Origin: Stenotrophomonas indicatrix
Lineage (GTDB): Bacteria; Pseudomonadota; Gammaproteobacteria; Xanthomonadales; Xanthomonadaceae
DNA length: 64,000 nucleotides
NCBI RefSeq assembly: GCF_002750975.1
Contig: NZ_PEJS01000001.1
Location: forward strand, 3,100,001-3,164,000
Direction: 5' to 3'
Every line of letters begins with the position of its first letter. The first letter of the stretch is position 1. The translations under genes and the position numbers were made by a program. This document shows positions 1 through 7,157 of the stretch, in pieces. The notes beneath the pieces were generated by a model. That model saw nothing but the letters and a program-made list of their open reading frames with translations, made no database searches and was not told the DNA's origin.

Positions 1-918
1 ATAGATGACACGGATCAGATAGCCGCGCCTGATGACCGCCAGCAGCTGAACAAAATATGGGCGTTGATTCTCGCGGTCAGACGACTGGCCATGGAGTGCA
101 ACGCCGTCCGGCCGATCGTTACCTTGCGATCCAGTGTCTGGTCGAGGTTGATGCATGAAAACGCAGGACAGCGAGACCAAGTAGATCATATCCGTCCGCT
201 TACTGTGCAGCTACGTGCCAGCGATGAAGTGATTGTCCAAATCATTGAACGGCGTATGCGGGAGGCAATGAAAACGGTGAAAATGCCCGCTCTCACTGCG
301 TATGCACCGTTCTTTGAGGGACAGGACGTTCTGCTCCCAGGCAGTAAACAACGTCGCCGCTGGTCAGACTTCATCGCGAAGTCCGCTCGCGAGCGCCCAC
401 GTGATGCTTTGCAGTTGATCAAGAGCATGATCGAGGTGGCTGAGGACAACACCCACCCTAAGATCGGTGATGACGACGCCGATCGCGCAATGTCAATCTA
501 CTCTTCCGAGAGGGTCGACGACGTCGCGAATGAATACTCACTCGATCTCCCTTCAGTCCGAGAGTTGATCGACTCTTTCCATTCCTCCGATTTCGAGATG
601 GGGTTTGAACAGCTGCGAGACCATCTCGCTAGGTCGCTGGGCATTGCACAGATGCAACTTCGAGGATCTACGTTGCAGAACCGAGATGATCACATCATCG
701 CACTATTGGCTCTCTTACATGAAGTCGGGTTTGTCAACGCACGCATCGTGGACAAGACCAAGCCGAAAGGGTTTGCTCACAAGAACTACTCGGATGATCC
801 CAAGTTCGTTCGTTACGAAAACTGGAACAATCTCCAAGCTGCCCACTGGGAGATCCATCCGGCCTTCCGCAGCCATCTGCTAAACGTTAAGGATGCCAAA
901 GCGAGGGCTACGCGCTAG
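1..918 (+). CDS. P-loop ATPase of the Sll1717/FunZ-like type, C-terminal part (5' partial)
   Basis: The reading frame is open from the first base, so the gene begins upstream of the window. The visible N-terminal part has a tryptophan-containing helix, then IVTLRSSVWSRL, the type of late strand and arginine segment seen in P-loop ATPases of the Sll1717/FunZ or STAND-like class. The rest is helical and charged, with a possible winged-helix region near its end. The Walker motifs would lie outside the window, so the nucleotide-binding core is not seen. Such ATPases are often found among defence genes in phage-satellite islands, and the neighbours here fit that. Base composition is lower in GC than the chromosome after 7 kb. 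Family assignment is inferred from weak similarity; that it is a real protein-coding gene is much surer. Confidence 0.5.
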   Translation: MDDTDQIAAPDDRQQLNKIWALILAVRRLAMECNAVRPIVTLRSSVWSRLMHENAGQRDQVDHIRPLTVQLRASDEVIVQIIERRMREAMKTVKMPALTAYAPFFEGQDVLLPGSKQRRRWSDFIAKSARERPRDALQLIKSMIEVAEDNTHPKIGDDDADRAMSIYSSERVDDVANEYSLDLPSVRELIDSFHSSDFEMGFEQLRDHLARSLGIAQMQLRGSTLQNRDDHIIALLALLHEVGFVNARIVDKTKPKGFAHKNYSDDPKFVRYENWNNLQAAHWEIHPAFRSHLLNVKDAKARATR

Positions 919-1063
919 ATAGCCTCAGCACTGTGACACGTGGTGGCAGGCGATCCAATGAAGTGTTTGCCATCAACGAGACGGTGGCCACTTTTCCGCT
1001 CGTAGGATGGAACCTTCGCCAGTCGCTCGTCTCAGTTGTAGGTGCTGGGGAGTCGGCGGATGC

Positions 1064-1348
1064 CTACCCCATCCAGTCAAAGGGCTGCTCGATGCTGCCC
1101 TTGGCCAGCCTGTTCGCCCGTACCGCCTGGCGGTATCGCAGGATCTGGTCGACGTCATCGCGCAGCCGGGCCTCGTACCTGGACACCCACATCTCAGCGC
1201 CGGCACCCTGTTCGTAGCTGCTGCAGGGGCGGGATGTTCCGCGTGGTCCGTTCCGATGCCGGTCGAGGGTGGCCACCCAGTTGCCGTCGTCCACGCGCTG
1301 GAACATGGCCACCACCCACACCCCGTCGCACACGATCACTGTCGGCAC
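1064..1348 (-). CDS. Hypothetical protein, 94 residues
   Basis: No family is recognised. The protein begins MPTVIVCDGVWVVAMFQRVD and has a charged C-terminal half with several Arg and Asp residues and ends FDWMG. Its N-terminal block recurs as a diverged copy at about 1383-1450 (TVIVLNGVWVVALRQRVGD), and keeping the amino acids while the bases differ argues that this frame is or was coding. It is probably a small phage- or satellite-derived gene. The overlapping plus-strand frames are richer in unlikely Pro/Arg runs and look like shadows. Confidence 0.5.
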   Translation of the reverse strand: MPTVIVCDGVWVVAMFQRVDDGNWVATLDRHRNGPRGTSRPCSSYEQGAGAEMWVSRYEARLRDDVDQILRYRQAVRANRLAKGSIEQPFDWMG

Positions 1349-1382
1349 CTCACCTGGGCGACTGTCGGTCGAGACAGGCGAT

Positions 1383-1694
1383 TTAGATCCCGTCGCCTAC
1401 CCGTTGTCTCAGCGCCACCACCCACACACCGTTCAAAACGATGACCGTGGGGTCACCGCTTGGAAAGCTGGCAGCGCGTGTCGTCCAGTAGAAGTCGGGG
1501 GGGGGGGGGGCAGCGGTATGGTGGGGAGGATACGGCTGGCCCTCCCAAAGGTTGCGACAAGGGAGCGAGCTGCAGGCGTGAGCGTGTGCGGCGGCGGAGA
1601 TGCTGATGGCCGCCTTACACGCGCTGAGACGAAAATTTTGAGTTGACCACGGGAAAGAGGTAATAAAGGTAACCACACCGAAAGAACAGCTCAA
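1383..1694 (-). pseudogene. Broken second copy of the 94-residue hypothetical gene
   Basis: The last part of this frame, TVIVLNGVWVVALRQRVGDG, matches the N-terminus of the neighbouring 94-residue protein but stops two residues later. The frame upstream of the match is low-complexity and crosses the 14-G tract, so it is unlikely to be the original N-terminus. It reads as a tandem partial duplication that has decayed. Confidence 0.4.
1497..1510. repeat. Homopolymer of 14 G
   Basis: Fourteen consecutive G residues are read on the plus strand. Tracts of this length slip easily in replication and are also a common place for sequencing error. It lies in the decayed duplicate gene, so no phase-variable function can be assigned. 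Confidence 0.9.
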
Positions 1695-1935
1695 TTAGTC
1701 ATTACAATCAATGGCTTATATTTAAATAAATCAAGGTAACAATAGGGTAACCTTTGAGTAATCCCATTACCTTTTCAACAGGCAACATCAATGTTCAAAA
1801 ATTTCCTTTTAAATCAATAACATCACTTTGTCGGAGTCAGAAAATTACCTCAGACCACCCCAAAAGGTAACCGTCTTTTTTTGTTGAATATCAATCACTT
1901 ACTTGTCGTCTGGGGCCGCGTGTTACCTGGTTACC
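1657..1935. repeat. AT-rich patch with eight GGTAAC-type repeats
   Basis: Within 280 bases there are eight copies of (A)GGTAAY on either strand: about 1657, 1667, 1734, 1746, 1767 (reverse), 1844 (reverse), 1866 and the pair 1922/1929 (reverse). Several are the full palindrome-like GGTAACC. The surrounding sequence is far more AT-rich than anything else in the window and has no convincing ORF. Dense short repeats in AT-rich DNA suggest iterons of a replication origin or a multi-site operator from a satellite phage or plasmid. Function is inferred. Confidence 0.6.
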
Positions 1936-2199
1936 CCCTTCCCGTGGTCACCTGAAAAATCGGCTACGGCCGAAGGTGGCCAGAGGAGGCACCGGACGCC
2001 CCGCAAACACCCCCTATCGCGCAGGAAACCGCAGGGACAAGCCAGAGCCAGCGACACCCGGAGAACGCCATACGGTGCCGGTGCTGGGCCGTTCCGCAGG
2101 GAATGCAGAAAAAGCACCCTATGAAGTGCGCAGGCGTGGCAGGGAGACGAGTGCGCACGGAGAGCGCCGCGAGGCACTGCCATCCGCTAACATGCAGAC
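1936..2199. other. GC-rich spacer without a convincing gene
   Basis: This segment follows the AT-rich repeat patch and precedes the DprA-like gene. Overlapping ORFs of 64 to 86 codons occur on both strands, but none has a recognisable domain or a clear ribosome binding site. A promoter for the downstream defence genes probably lies here or in the repeat patch, but no strong -35/-10 pair stands out. Confidence 0.4.
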
Positions 2200-3162
2200 A
2201 TGAATGAGTCAGCTCGACCTCAAACCTCGTCGCTGTTCTTGGGCTTGACGCGAGTCAAGGGCATCGGCTTCAAAACCATGCGTGATCTTGGTGGCCCGCC
2301 AGGGGTCGCGGCTAAAGAGGCCGATGGCAGTCTATTGACGACACTGGCCGCTGCAACTGGTATCGAGCCTCCCATCCTTAAGCGCTTCGCTATGATGGAG
2401 GGCGTGGCTCTAAGGAGGCGCCTTAGAGAGGCGGGTGTCGAATTGATCACCCAGGCGGATGATCGGTATCCAGTCGCTTTCAGACAGATGAATCCCGAAA
2501 TTCAGCCACTCTGGCTTTTCTGCAGAGGGAATTTGTCACTTCTGCAGAGGCCATCCATCGCGGTGGTAGGCACGCGCGACCCCTCCACCGAAGGTGCATT
2601 CTTAACCCAGTACGCCGCAAGAACGGTACAGGAGTTTGATGTTCCTCTGGTTAGCGGGCTAGCGCTAGGCGTCGACGCAATTGCGCATGAAACCGCGATC
2701 TCCTCAGCCGTTCCCAACGTCTCGGTCTTGGGGACAGGGATTTTGCGGCCTTACCCCGCACGAAATGCCTGGATGGCAGATGCCATTGTCGATAGCGGGG
2801 GTGTTTTGATTTCCGAGTACTTCCCAGAGGCCGAGCCGGCTGCCGATCAATTTGTCTGGCGTAACCGGCTGCAGGCCGCTCTAGCGGCCTGCGTCGTCGC
2901 GACGCAATGGAAGAAATCTTCTGGCACCGCTCACACGGTCCGGTTTGCCAAGGGATTTGGCAAGCCGACCATCAATCTTGTTCCCAATGGCATGAGAGTT
3001 TCCGCCGACCACGGTGTCGCAGAACATCTCTTCACAGTACCAAGAGAGCATTCCAGCTTCACAGCATGCCTAGAATCCGCCCTCAATCATTGGCCTGGCC
3101 CGGCAAGAAGCGAGCCGCCTGAGCCTCCATCGCTGGCCGAACAGCACTCGCTATTTGGATGA
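2200..3162 (+). CDS. DprA/Smf-like protein, ShosA-type antitoxin candidate
   Basis: A 320-residue protein with the Rossmann-like DprA (SLOG) fold. Landmarks are VVGTRDPST at about residues 122-130, SGLALGVDAIAHETA at 152-166, VLGTG at 176-180, ISEYFPE at 204-210 and WRNRLQAAL at 220-228, the equivalents of the single-strand DNA binding loop region of DprA. The N-terminal 100 residues resemble the helical extension of DprA. It is not the housekeeping dprA by context: it lies in a low-GC island and is followed after four bases by a phosphoribosyltransferase gene. A DprA protein paired with a PRTase is the ShosTA arrangement described from P2/P4-type hotspots, where the DprA partner counteracts the PRTase toxin. 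The role here is inferred from that pairing. Confidence 0.75.
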   Translation: MNESARPQTSSLFLGLTRVKGIGFKTMRDLGGPPGVAAKEADGSLLTTLAAATGIEPPILKRFAMMEGVALRRRLREAGVELITQADDRYPVAFRQMNPEIQPLWLFCRGNLSLLQRPSIAVVGTRDPSTEGAFLTQYAARTVQEFDVPLVSGLALGVDAIAHETAISSAVPNVSVLGTGILRPYPARNAWMADAIVDSGGVLISEYFPEAEPAADQFVWRNRLQAALAACVVATQWKKSSGTAHTVRFAKGFGKPTINLVPNGMRVSADHGVAEHLFTVPREHSSFTACLESALNHWPGPARSEPPEPPSLAEQHSLFG

Positions 3163-3166
3163 ATCA

Positions 3167-4393
3167 ATGGCATTGAAGCTAATCCTGGTCTCCATCAAGG
3201 GGACAATCGTCAACCCGCATAATGTGGTTGAACTTCAAGTCGCAAAAGATCTCGCACGGCTAGCAGCCGATCTGCATCCGCATGGTGTTCGATTGGCCCT
3301 TTGGTCCAACCAAGCTTGGACCTGCAACAACGTGCCATTGCACCAATACATCCAGTCAATGGCGGGCGTCACGATCTACGCCCACGGCGTTCAGTGGGAC
3401 GGCTCACCTGCGAGAAAGAGGAAGGACTCCGCAGCGTCAATTCTTGCCAGCCATGGCGTACAGAGGCATGAGACCATTCTGCTTGGCGGCGGTGACGAGG
3501 ACATGATCTGCGGCGTCAATAATCGCCTGCTCCACATCCGTAGTGACTGGTATGGGCAGAGAACCGACCACGGGTTTCAAGTCAAATCTGTCGAGGAACT
3601 ACGCCGATTCTGCGGAATTTTTGGACTACGGCAATACAACCTATTCTGGCAGACCAACGGAGCAAACTGGAGCGTCTCCACGGCGGGGCCGTTCTCGACA
3701 ATGATAGCGGCATATGCACTATTCGGTTACGACGCGAGGGACGCCGCCAAGCATGGCGCCGGGCATCCAGAATTTTGGTTCTACATTACGGTGGCGTCGC
3801 TCTATTTCTCTGGGCTCATGGAGGACGTCGACCATATCTGCAGTTACCCCGGCCACACCGACACACCCAAGAAAATCACCGCGAATGGTCTCGAGAGCAT
3901 TCTTGCCAGGCTGGGTAAATGTACCCGCGCATCCTATCTTCACGATTTGATTCTGCGACACTCGACCGCAGCGAAGAGTCAACCTATCAAAGCATCTGAT
4001 AGGCTCTTCAAAAATCAGCTCAGCACCATCAGGTTGAACAAGTTCCCCCATAGCAACCTTGCGGCCAACGCGCGGAAAACGCCCATCTCGCTTAGGGGAA
4101 AGCGAGTTCTGGTCGTCGATGACATGATCACATCAGGTCGAAGCATCGAAAGCGCCCGCGCTTACATCGAGGCGGCTGGAGGACAGGTGACAATGTTCGG
4201 ATGGTTGAAGACAATCTCCGCGCCGTACATGGCCCTCAATGCCCCTATTCCGGGATTGAAGCCATACGAGATAAACACAATTACAAACGAGCCCGCATCG
4301 ACGGCGCACTCCTATCAAGCTGGGGTGATCGCACAGAATGCTGCAGCGGAACTCGACGACATGCTCAAGCGTTTCGTTGCTTGGAACATCTGA
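3167..4393 (+). CDS. Degenerate HAD - phosphoribosyltransferase fusion, ShosT-type toxin candidate
   Basis: A 408-residue protein starting at the ATG four bases after the DprA-like gene stop; a TTG twelve bases earlier is possible. Residues 1-150 look like a HAD fold: strand LILVSIKGTI, motif II ALWSNQ at 44-49 and a motif IV-like GGGDEDM at 107-113. The nucleophile motif DxDGT is replaced by VSIKGT, so both aspartates are gone and phosphatase chemistry is unlikely. After a helical linker, residues 314-326 read VLVVDDMITSGRS, a textbook PRPP-binding loop of type I phosphoribosyltransferases. The pair with the preceding gene matches ShosTA, in which the PRTase protein is the toxic, phage-responsive component. 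Substrate is not known from sequence. Translational coupling is likely. Confidence 0.75.
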   Translation: MALKLILVSIKGTIVNPHNVVELQVAKDLARLAADLHPHGVRLALWSNQAWTCNNVPLHQYIQSMAGVTIYAHGVQWDGSPARKRKDSAASILASHGVQRHETILLGGGDEDMICGVNNRLLHIRSDWYGQRTDHGFQVKSVEELRRFCGIFGLRQYNLFWQTNGANWSVSTAGPFSTMIAAYALFGYDARDAAKHGAGHPEFWFYITVASLYFSGLMEDVDHICSYPGHTDTPKKITANGLESILARLGKCTRASYLHDLILRHSTAAKSQPIKASDRLFKNQLSTIRLNKFPHSNLAANARKTPISLRGKRVLVVDDMITSGRSIESARAYIEAAGGQVTMFGWLKTISAPYMALNAPIPGLKPYEINTITNEPASTAHSYQAGVIAQNAAAELDDMLKRFVAWNI

Positions 4394-4589
4394 CACGGCC
4401 TGTGGCGACCGTATGCAGGGCGTGCGCCGGATTCTTCTCAGTGACGCCGCCCCGCAATTTCGCGTACCACAAGAGGGACCTAGTGCGCGGAGAGTGGGGA
4501 GCTAACGGTCTCCCTGAACCACCAGTCGCGCCTCCCACTCAGAAATAACCCATGCTACGCGCGCGTGAAGCGCCCACCAGGACAGACCA

Positions 4590-6107
4590 GTGATATCTCG
4601 ACCTAAGCCTAACTTCCCTGCCAATCAAAAGACCGGAAGATTAGCGGAGATTTGGGTAGACACGTATTTCACGCGCCAGGGCTGGACAACAGGTGGATAT
4701 AAGATCGACGATGGATTCGATCTGTTTGTCACACCACCCCGTTCTGAATTTGATGGGCAGTGCTTCCTTGTTCAGGTGAAGGGGCAGGCGAAGCGTCAAA
4801 AAGGCGGGGTGTTTGCGCCCGTATCAAGGGCCCGGCTTCGGGATTATGCGCGCGACGTTATGCCGGTACTGATATTCCGAGTGTTCCTGGATGACAATTC
4901 TGCCTATTGGACACACGCGCAACAGGTGGTTGAGGAGAATCCGCGCTTGGCTGTAGGAGCGGGTATTGCGCAAGTCCGGATGTCCCATAGCGCATCATCT
5001 TTTGACGAGTTCCTGCGGGTCGTGAAGCCGATATTGACGCCATCCCACAGGCGAATTAACGGCGTCCAAGAATTAATTACAAGGCGAGAAAGATATCTTT
5101 CCAGTCTCGATGAGACGCTGGATGTAACCATATCAGCGAATGGGAACGAGAGCACCATTTCAATCACGCAGAATAGTCATCCTGCGTCTCCGGCCGGTGT
5201 AACCCTGCAGGTTGGCGACGAAGAATTCCTAGCAATTCAAGAGATGACTCTATATGGCGAGTCAGCAACGATACGCAGCCAGAGTCTTCAATTCTATGGA
5301 TCACCTCTCTATGAGGAGCTAGGGCTGAATATCCCACAACCTGGCACTCTCCAGCTTTCGCCCGCCCACAAGAAAGAATGCAAACTGCGACTGTGCCCGG
5401 CCGGGACGTCCCTTTTAGGGGATGAATTGGTTTTGCCCGGCGTCCTTACCTTCGGCCGTGCAGGGCTCACGGTTCAGACTACCGAGCGCGCAACTCTGAA
5501 CGCGAAGCTTCGAGTTTCCAAAAGTGACAACGCCGTGGACGTCAAACTCACTATGGGACTCCCCGAATCCCTCTTCGCTGAGCAAATCTCGCTCAACCAG
5601 AGCATCGGGAGAATCGGGCAGTGGGCGGAGAGTTTAGAAGCTAGCGGAAGACTATCCATCGAGATATGCGCCTCAAAGCAGTCTCTCAAATTTTCGGCGC
5701 CGACAGATCATGCCAAACCACTTATTGAAGGACTTATCATTCTCGGAAAACTTCATCACATCGCGAGGATCACCAATTCAGAATACGTCCTACCCGATAG
5801 CCTCGCACTGACCACGAAAGAGGCGCAGAAAATTGATCTTGCGTATCGCCTATTCCGAGGGGAATTAGTAACTATTGAGGTACTTTCGGCCTTTGGCAGG
5901 CATTCAGATGCTGAGAAGGGGAACAGCCTTGCAGACCACGAAATCGCCTCGGAATTCTCGATAGTGGTCGGCAAAACTCTTGTGTGCAAGATCCCAATCA
6001 CTATTAACCTATACCGTTACTCAGTCGGACCTCTTGATGCTTCTGGTTGCTTCGAGCTGACACGCAGTACTGAAAGCAGATCCACCGCATCCCTCCGTTG
6101 GCAGTAG
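4590..6107 (+). CDS. DUF4365 (PD-(D/E)XK nuclease-like) domain protein
   Basis: A 505-residue protein that must start at a GTG (4590), since no in-frame ATG precedes the conserved domain. Residues 15-140 carry a DUF4365-type domain: GRLAEIWV with Glu20, a Gly-rich turn, DDGFDLFV with Asp44 and LVQVKG with Gln62 and Lys64. These are the E-D-QxK active-site residues of the PD-(D/E)XK nuclease fold. The remaining 360 residues are beta-rich and unrecognised, and could recognise a target. DUF4365 proteins are frequent in defence islands. It lies 196 bases after the PRTase gene on the same strand, so it may be a third component of that cluster or an independent single-gene defence. Low GC supports horizontal origin. 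Confidence 0.6.
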   Translation: MISRPKPNFPANQKTGRLAEIWVDTYFTRQGWTTGGYKIDDGFDLFVTPPRSEFDGQCFLVQVKGQAKRQKGGVFAPVSRARLRDYARDVMPVLIFRVFLDDNSAYWTHAQQVVEENPRLAVGAGIAQVRMSHSASSFDEFLRVVKPILTPSHRRINGVQELITRRERYLSSLDETLDVTISANGNESTISITQNSHPASPAGVTLQVGDEEFLAIQEMTLYGESATIRSQSLQFYGSPLYEELGLNIPQPGTLQLSPAHKKECKLRLCPAGTSLLGDELVLPGVLTFGRAGLTVQTTERATLNAKLRVSKSDNAVDVKLTMGLPESLFAEQISLNQSIGRIGQWAESLEASGRLSIEICASKQSLKFSAPTDHAKPLIEGLIILGKLHHIARITNSEYVLPDSLALTTKEAQKIDLAYRLFRGELVTIEVLSAFGRHSDAEKGNSLADHEIASEFSIVVGKTLVCKIPITINLYRYSVGPLDASGCFELTRSTESRSTASLRWQ

Positions 6108-6188
6108 CGCGCTGTCCGGCACGCGCTGCACAGTCGCTGCACGTTCGCCCACACCGCAGTCAAGCACTTGCATCCGTCAAGCAGGCGC

Positions 6189-6662
6189 TCAAAGCTCAAA
6201 CGCATCAAACCGAATAACCTCATGGCCCAGCCACTCGTTGATGTCCGTCATGCGTGTCTGCTGCGGCGCTAGCTCCATCGCGGCCCACACCATCGCGGCC
6301 TCGCGGATCGAGCCGAAGCCGCCACTGTTCTGCGGCACGATCCCCAGCAGCTGTGGGGGCGTCCCAAGCGATGCGAGCATGTCGTCCCGGGTGACGCTCT
6401 TGATGCCAGTGAACTCATCCTTGGCCGCCACTACGCTGACCGGGATCAGCTTCAAACCATCCTTGCTGCCGCCTGGCGAGTGGACGAACAAATTGCGGAA
6501 ATTGCCAGGGCCACGGGACTGCCGCAGCGCCTCGCGCAGATTGTCCACGTCGCCGCCCTCGGGCTGACTATCGATCAGGTACAGAATAAAACCGGCGTGC
6601 GAGCCGTTGTTGTAATACTTGCGGCGGAACAGCGTCGCCGATTCATTGAGCAGCGCAGACTA
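6189..6662 (-). pseudogene. P2-type phage portal protein, C-terminal remnant
   Basis: Reading down from about 6659, the frame gives SALLNESATLFRRKYY, then GSHAGFILY, GPGNFRNLF, VAAKDEF, TRDDMLA, PPQLLGI, GGFG and INEWLGHEVIRF, ending at a TGA at 6189. This is the C-terminal third of the gpQ/PBSX-family portal that forms the dodecameric ring at a P2-like capsid vertex. A TAG codon lies directly before it in the same frame and the N-terminal two thirds are missing, so the gene is dead. It marks a P2-like prophage that was mostly deleted. Confidence 0.85.
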
Positions 6663-6827
6663 CGCTGCCGGCTTTAGCGCTTTGCACTGCACGGCCTGAA
6701 ACACCGGGGCATCACGGACGGCGGCAACAAAGCTGCAGGCGACCACGTTACCGAAACGATGCGGCAGCGCTACGACCATGAACTGCCGGTGGTTCAACCG
6801 CCCGGCAAGAGGAACGCACTTGAGCAT
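6660..6827 (-). CDS. Small ORF of 55 codons at the island edge
   Basis: An ATG at 6827 opens a frame that ends in the TAG directly before, and in frame with, the portal remnant. The product has no recognised domain; it starts MLKCVPLAGRLNHRQF and ends in ALKPAA. It does not resemble portal sequence, so the two were joined by a deletion. It may be a short phage-edge gene or non-coding. Confidence 0.25.
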   Translation of the reverse strand: MLKCVPLAGRLNHRQFMVVALPHRFGNVVACSFVAAVRDAPVFQAVQCKALKPAA

Positions 6828-6868
6828 GGAACCACTTTAATTTTTCCGGCAATTTTTCCGGAGACACG

Positions 6869-6891
6869 AAAAAGGCGCCGCGAGGGCGCCT
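6869..6891 (-). terminator. Rho-independent terminator of tRNA-Lys
   Basis: On the minus strand a 7-bp stem (AGGCGCC with GGCGCCT) and a 5-base loop are followed by five T residues, about 17 bases downstream of the tRNA 3' end. Confidence 0.8.
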
Positions 6892-6907
6892 AAGTCGTTG
6901 AATGCAA

Positions 6908-6983
6908 TGGTGGGCCGTGATGGATTCGAACCATCGACCAAAAGATTAAAAGTCTTCTGCTCTACCGACTGAGCTAACGGCCC
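6908..6983 (-). tRNA. tRNA-Lys (anticodon TTT)
   Basis: On the minus strand the 76 bases fold as a complete tRNA: acceptor stem GGGCCGT paired with ACGGCCC, D-arm with AGCTCAGTCGGTAGAGC, anticodon loop CTTTTAA and T-arm with GGTTCGAATCC. The terminal CCA is encoded. The 3' end points at the island with the phage remnant, so this tRNA is the likely attachment site of the integrated element. The other attachment copy would lie left of the window. Confidence 0.97.
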
Positions 6984-7015
6984 ATGCAAGGCCCCGGCCT
7001 TTCGGCGGGGTGGGC

Positions 7016-7045
7016 ATTCTACCGTACTTTTCCGGGCGGGGTGAA
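7016..7045 (-). promoter_or_regulatory. Likely sigma-70 promoter of tRNA-Lys
   Basis: On the minus strand TTCACC (7045-7040) and TAGAAT (7021-7016) are separated by 18 bases, about 33 bases before the tRNA 5' end. Confidence 0.5.
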
Positions 7046-7157
7046 GCCGGGGATCTACCAGGTTGCCGACCAGCGGCCGCCACTACCCCGGCTGCGGGCC
7101 TCTAAACCTTTCCGCCACCCGCCGCATCTCACCTTCGCCCCTGCCCCGGAGCGATGG

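Noticed and set aside
1903..2203. Several overlapping ORFs of 64 to 86 codons on both strands, considered as small phage genes
   Set aside because: None has a domain, a good ribosome binding site or a frame clearly preferred over the others.
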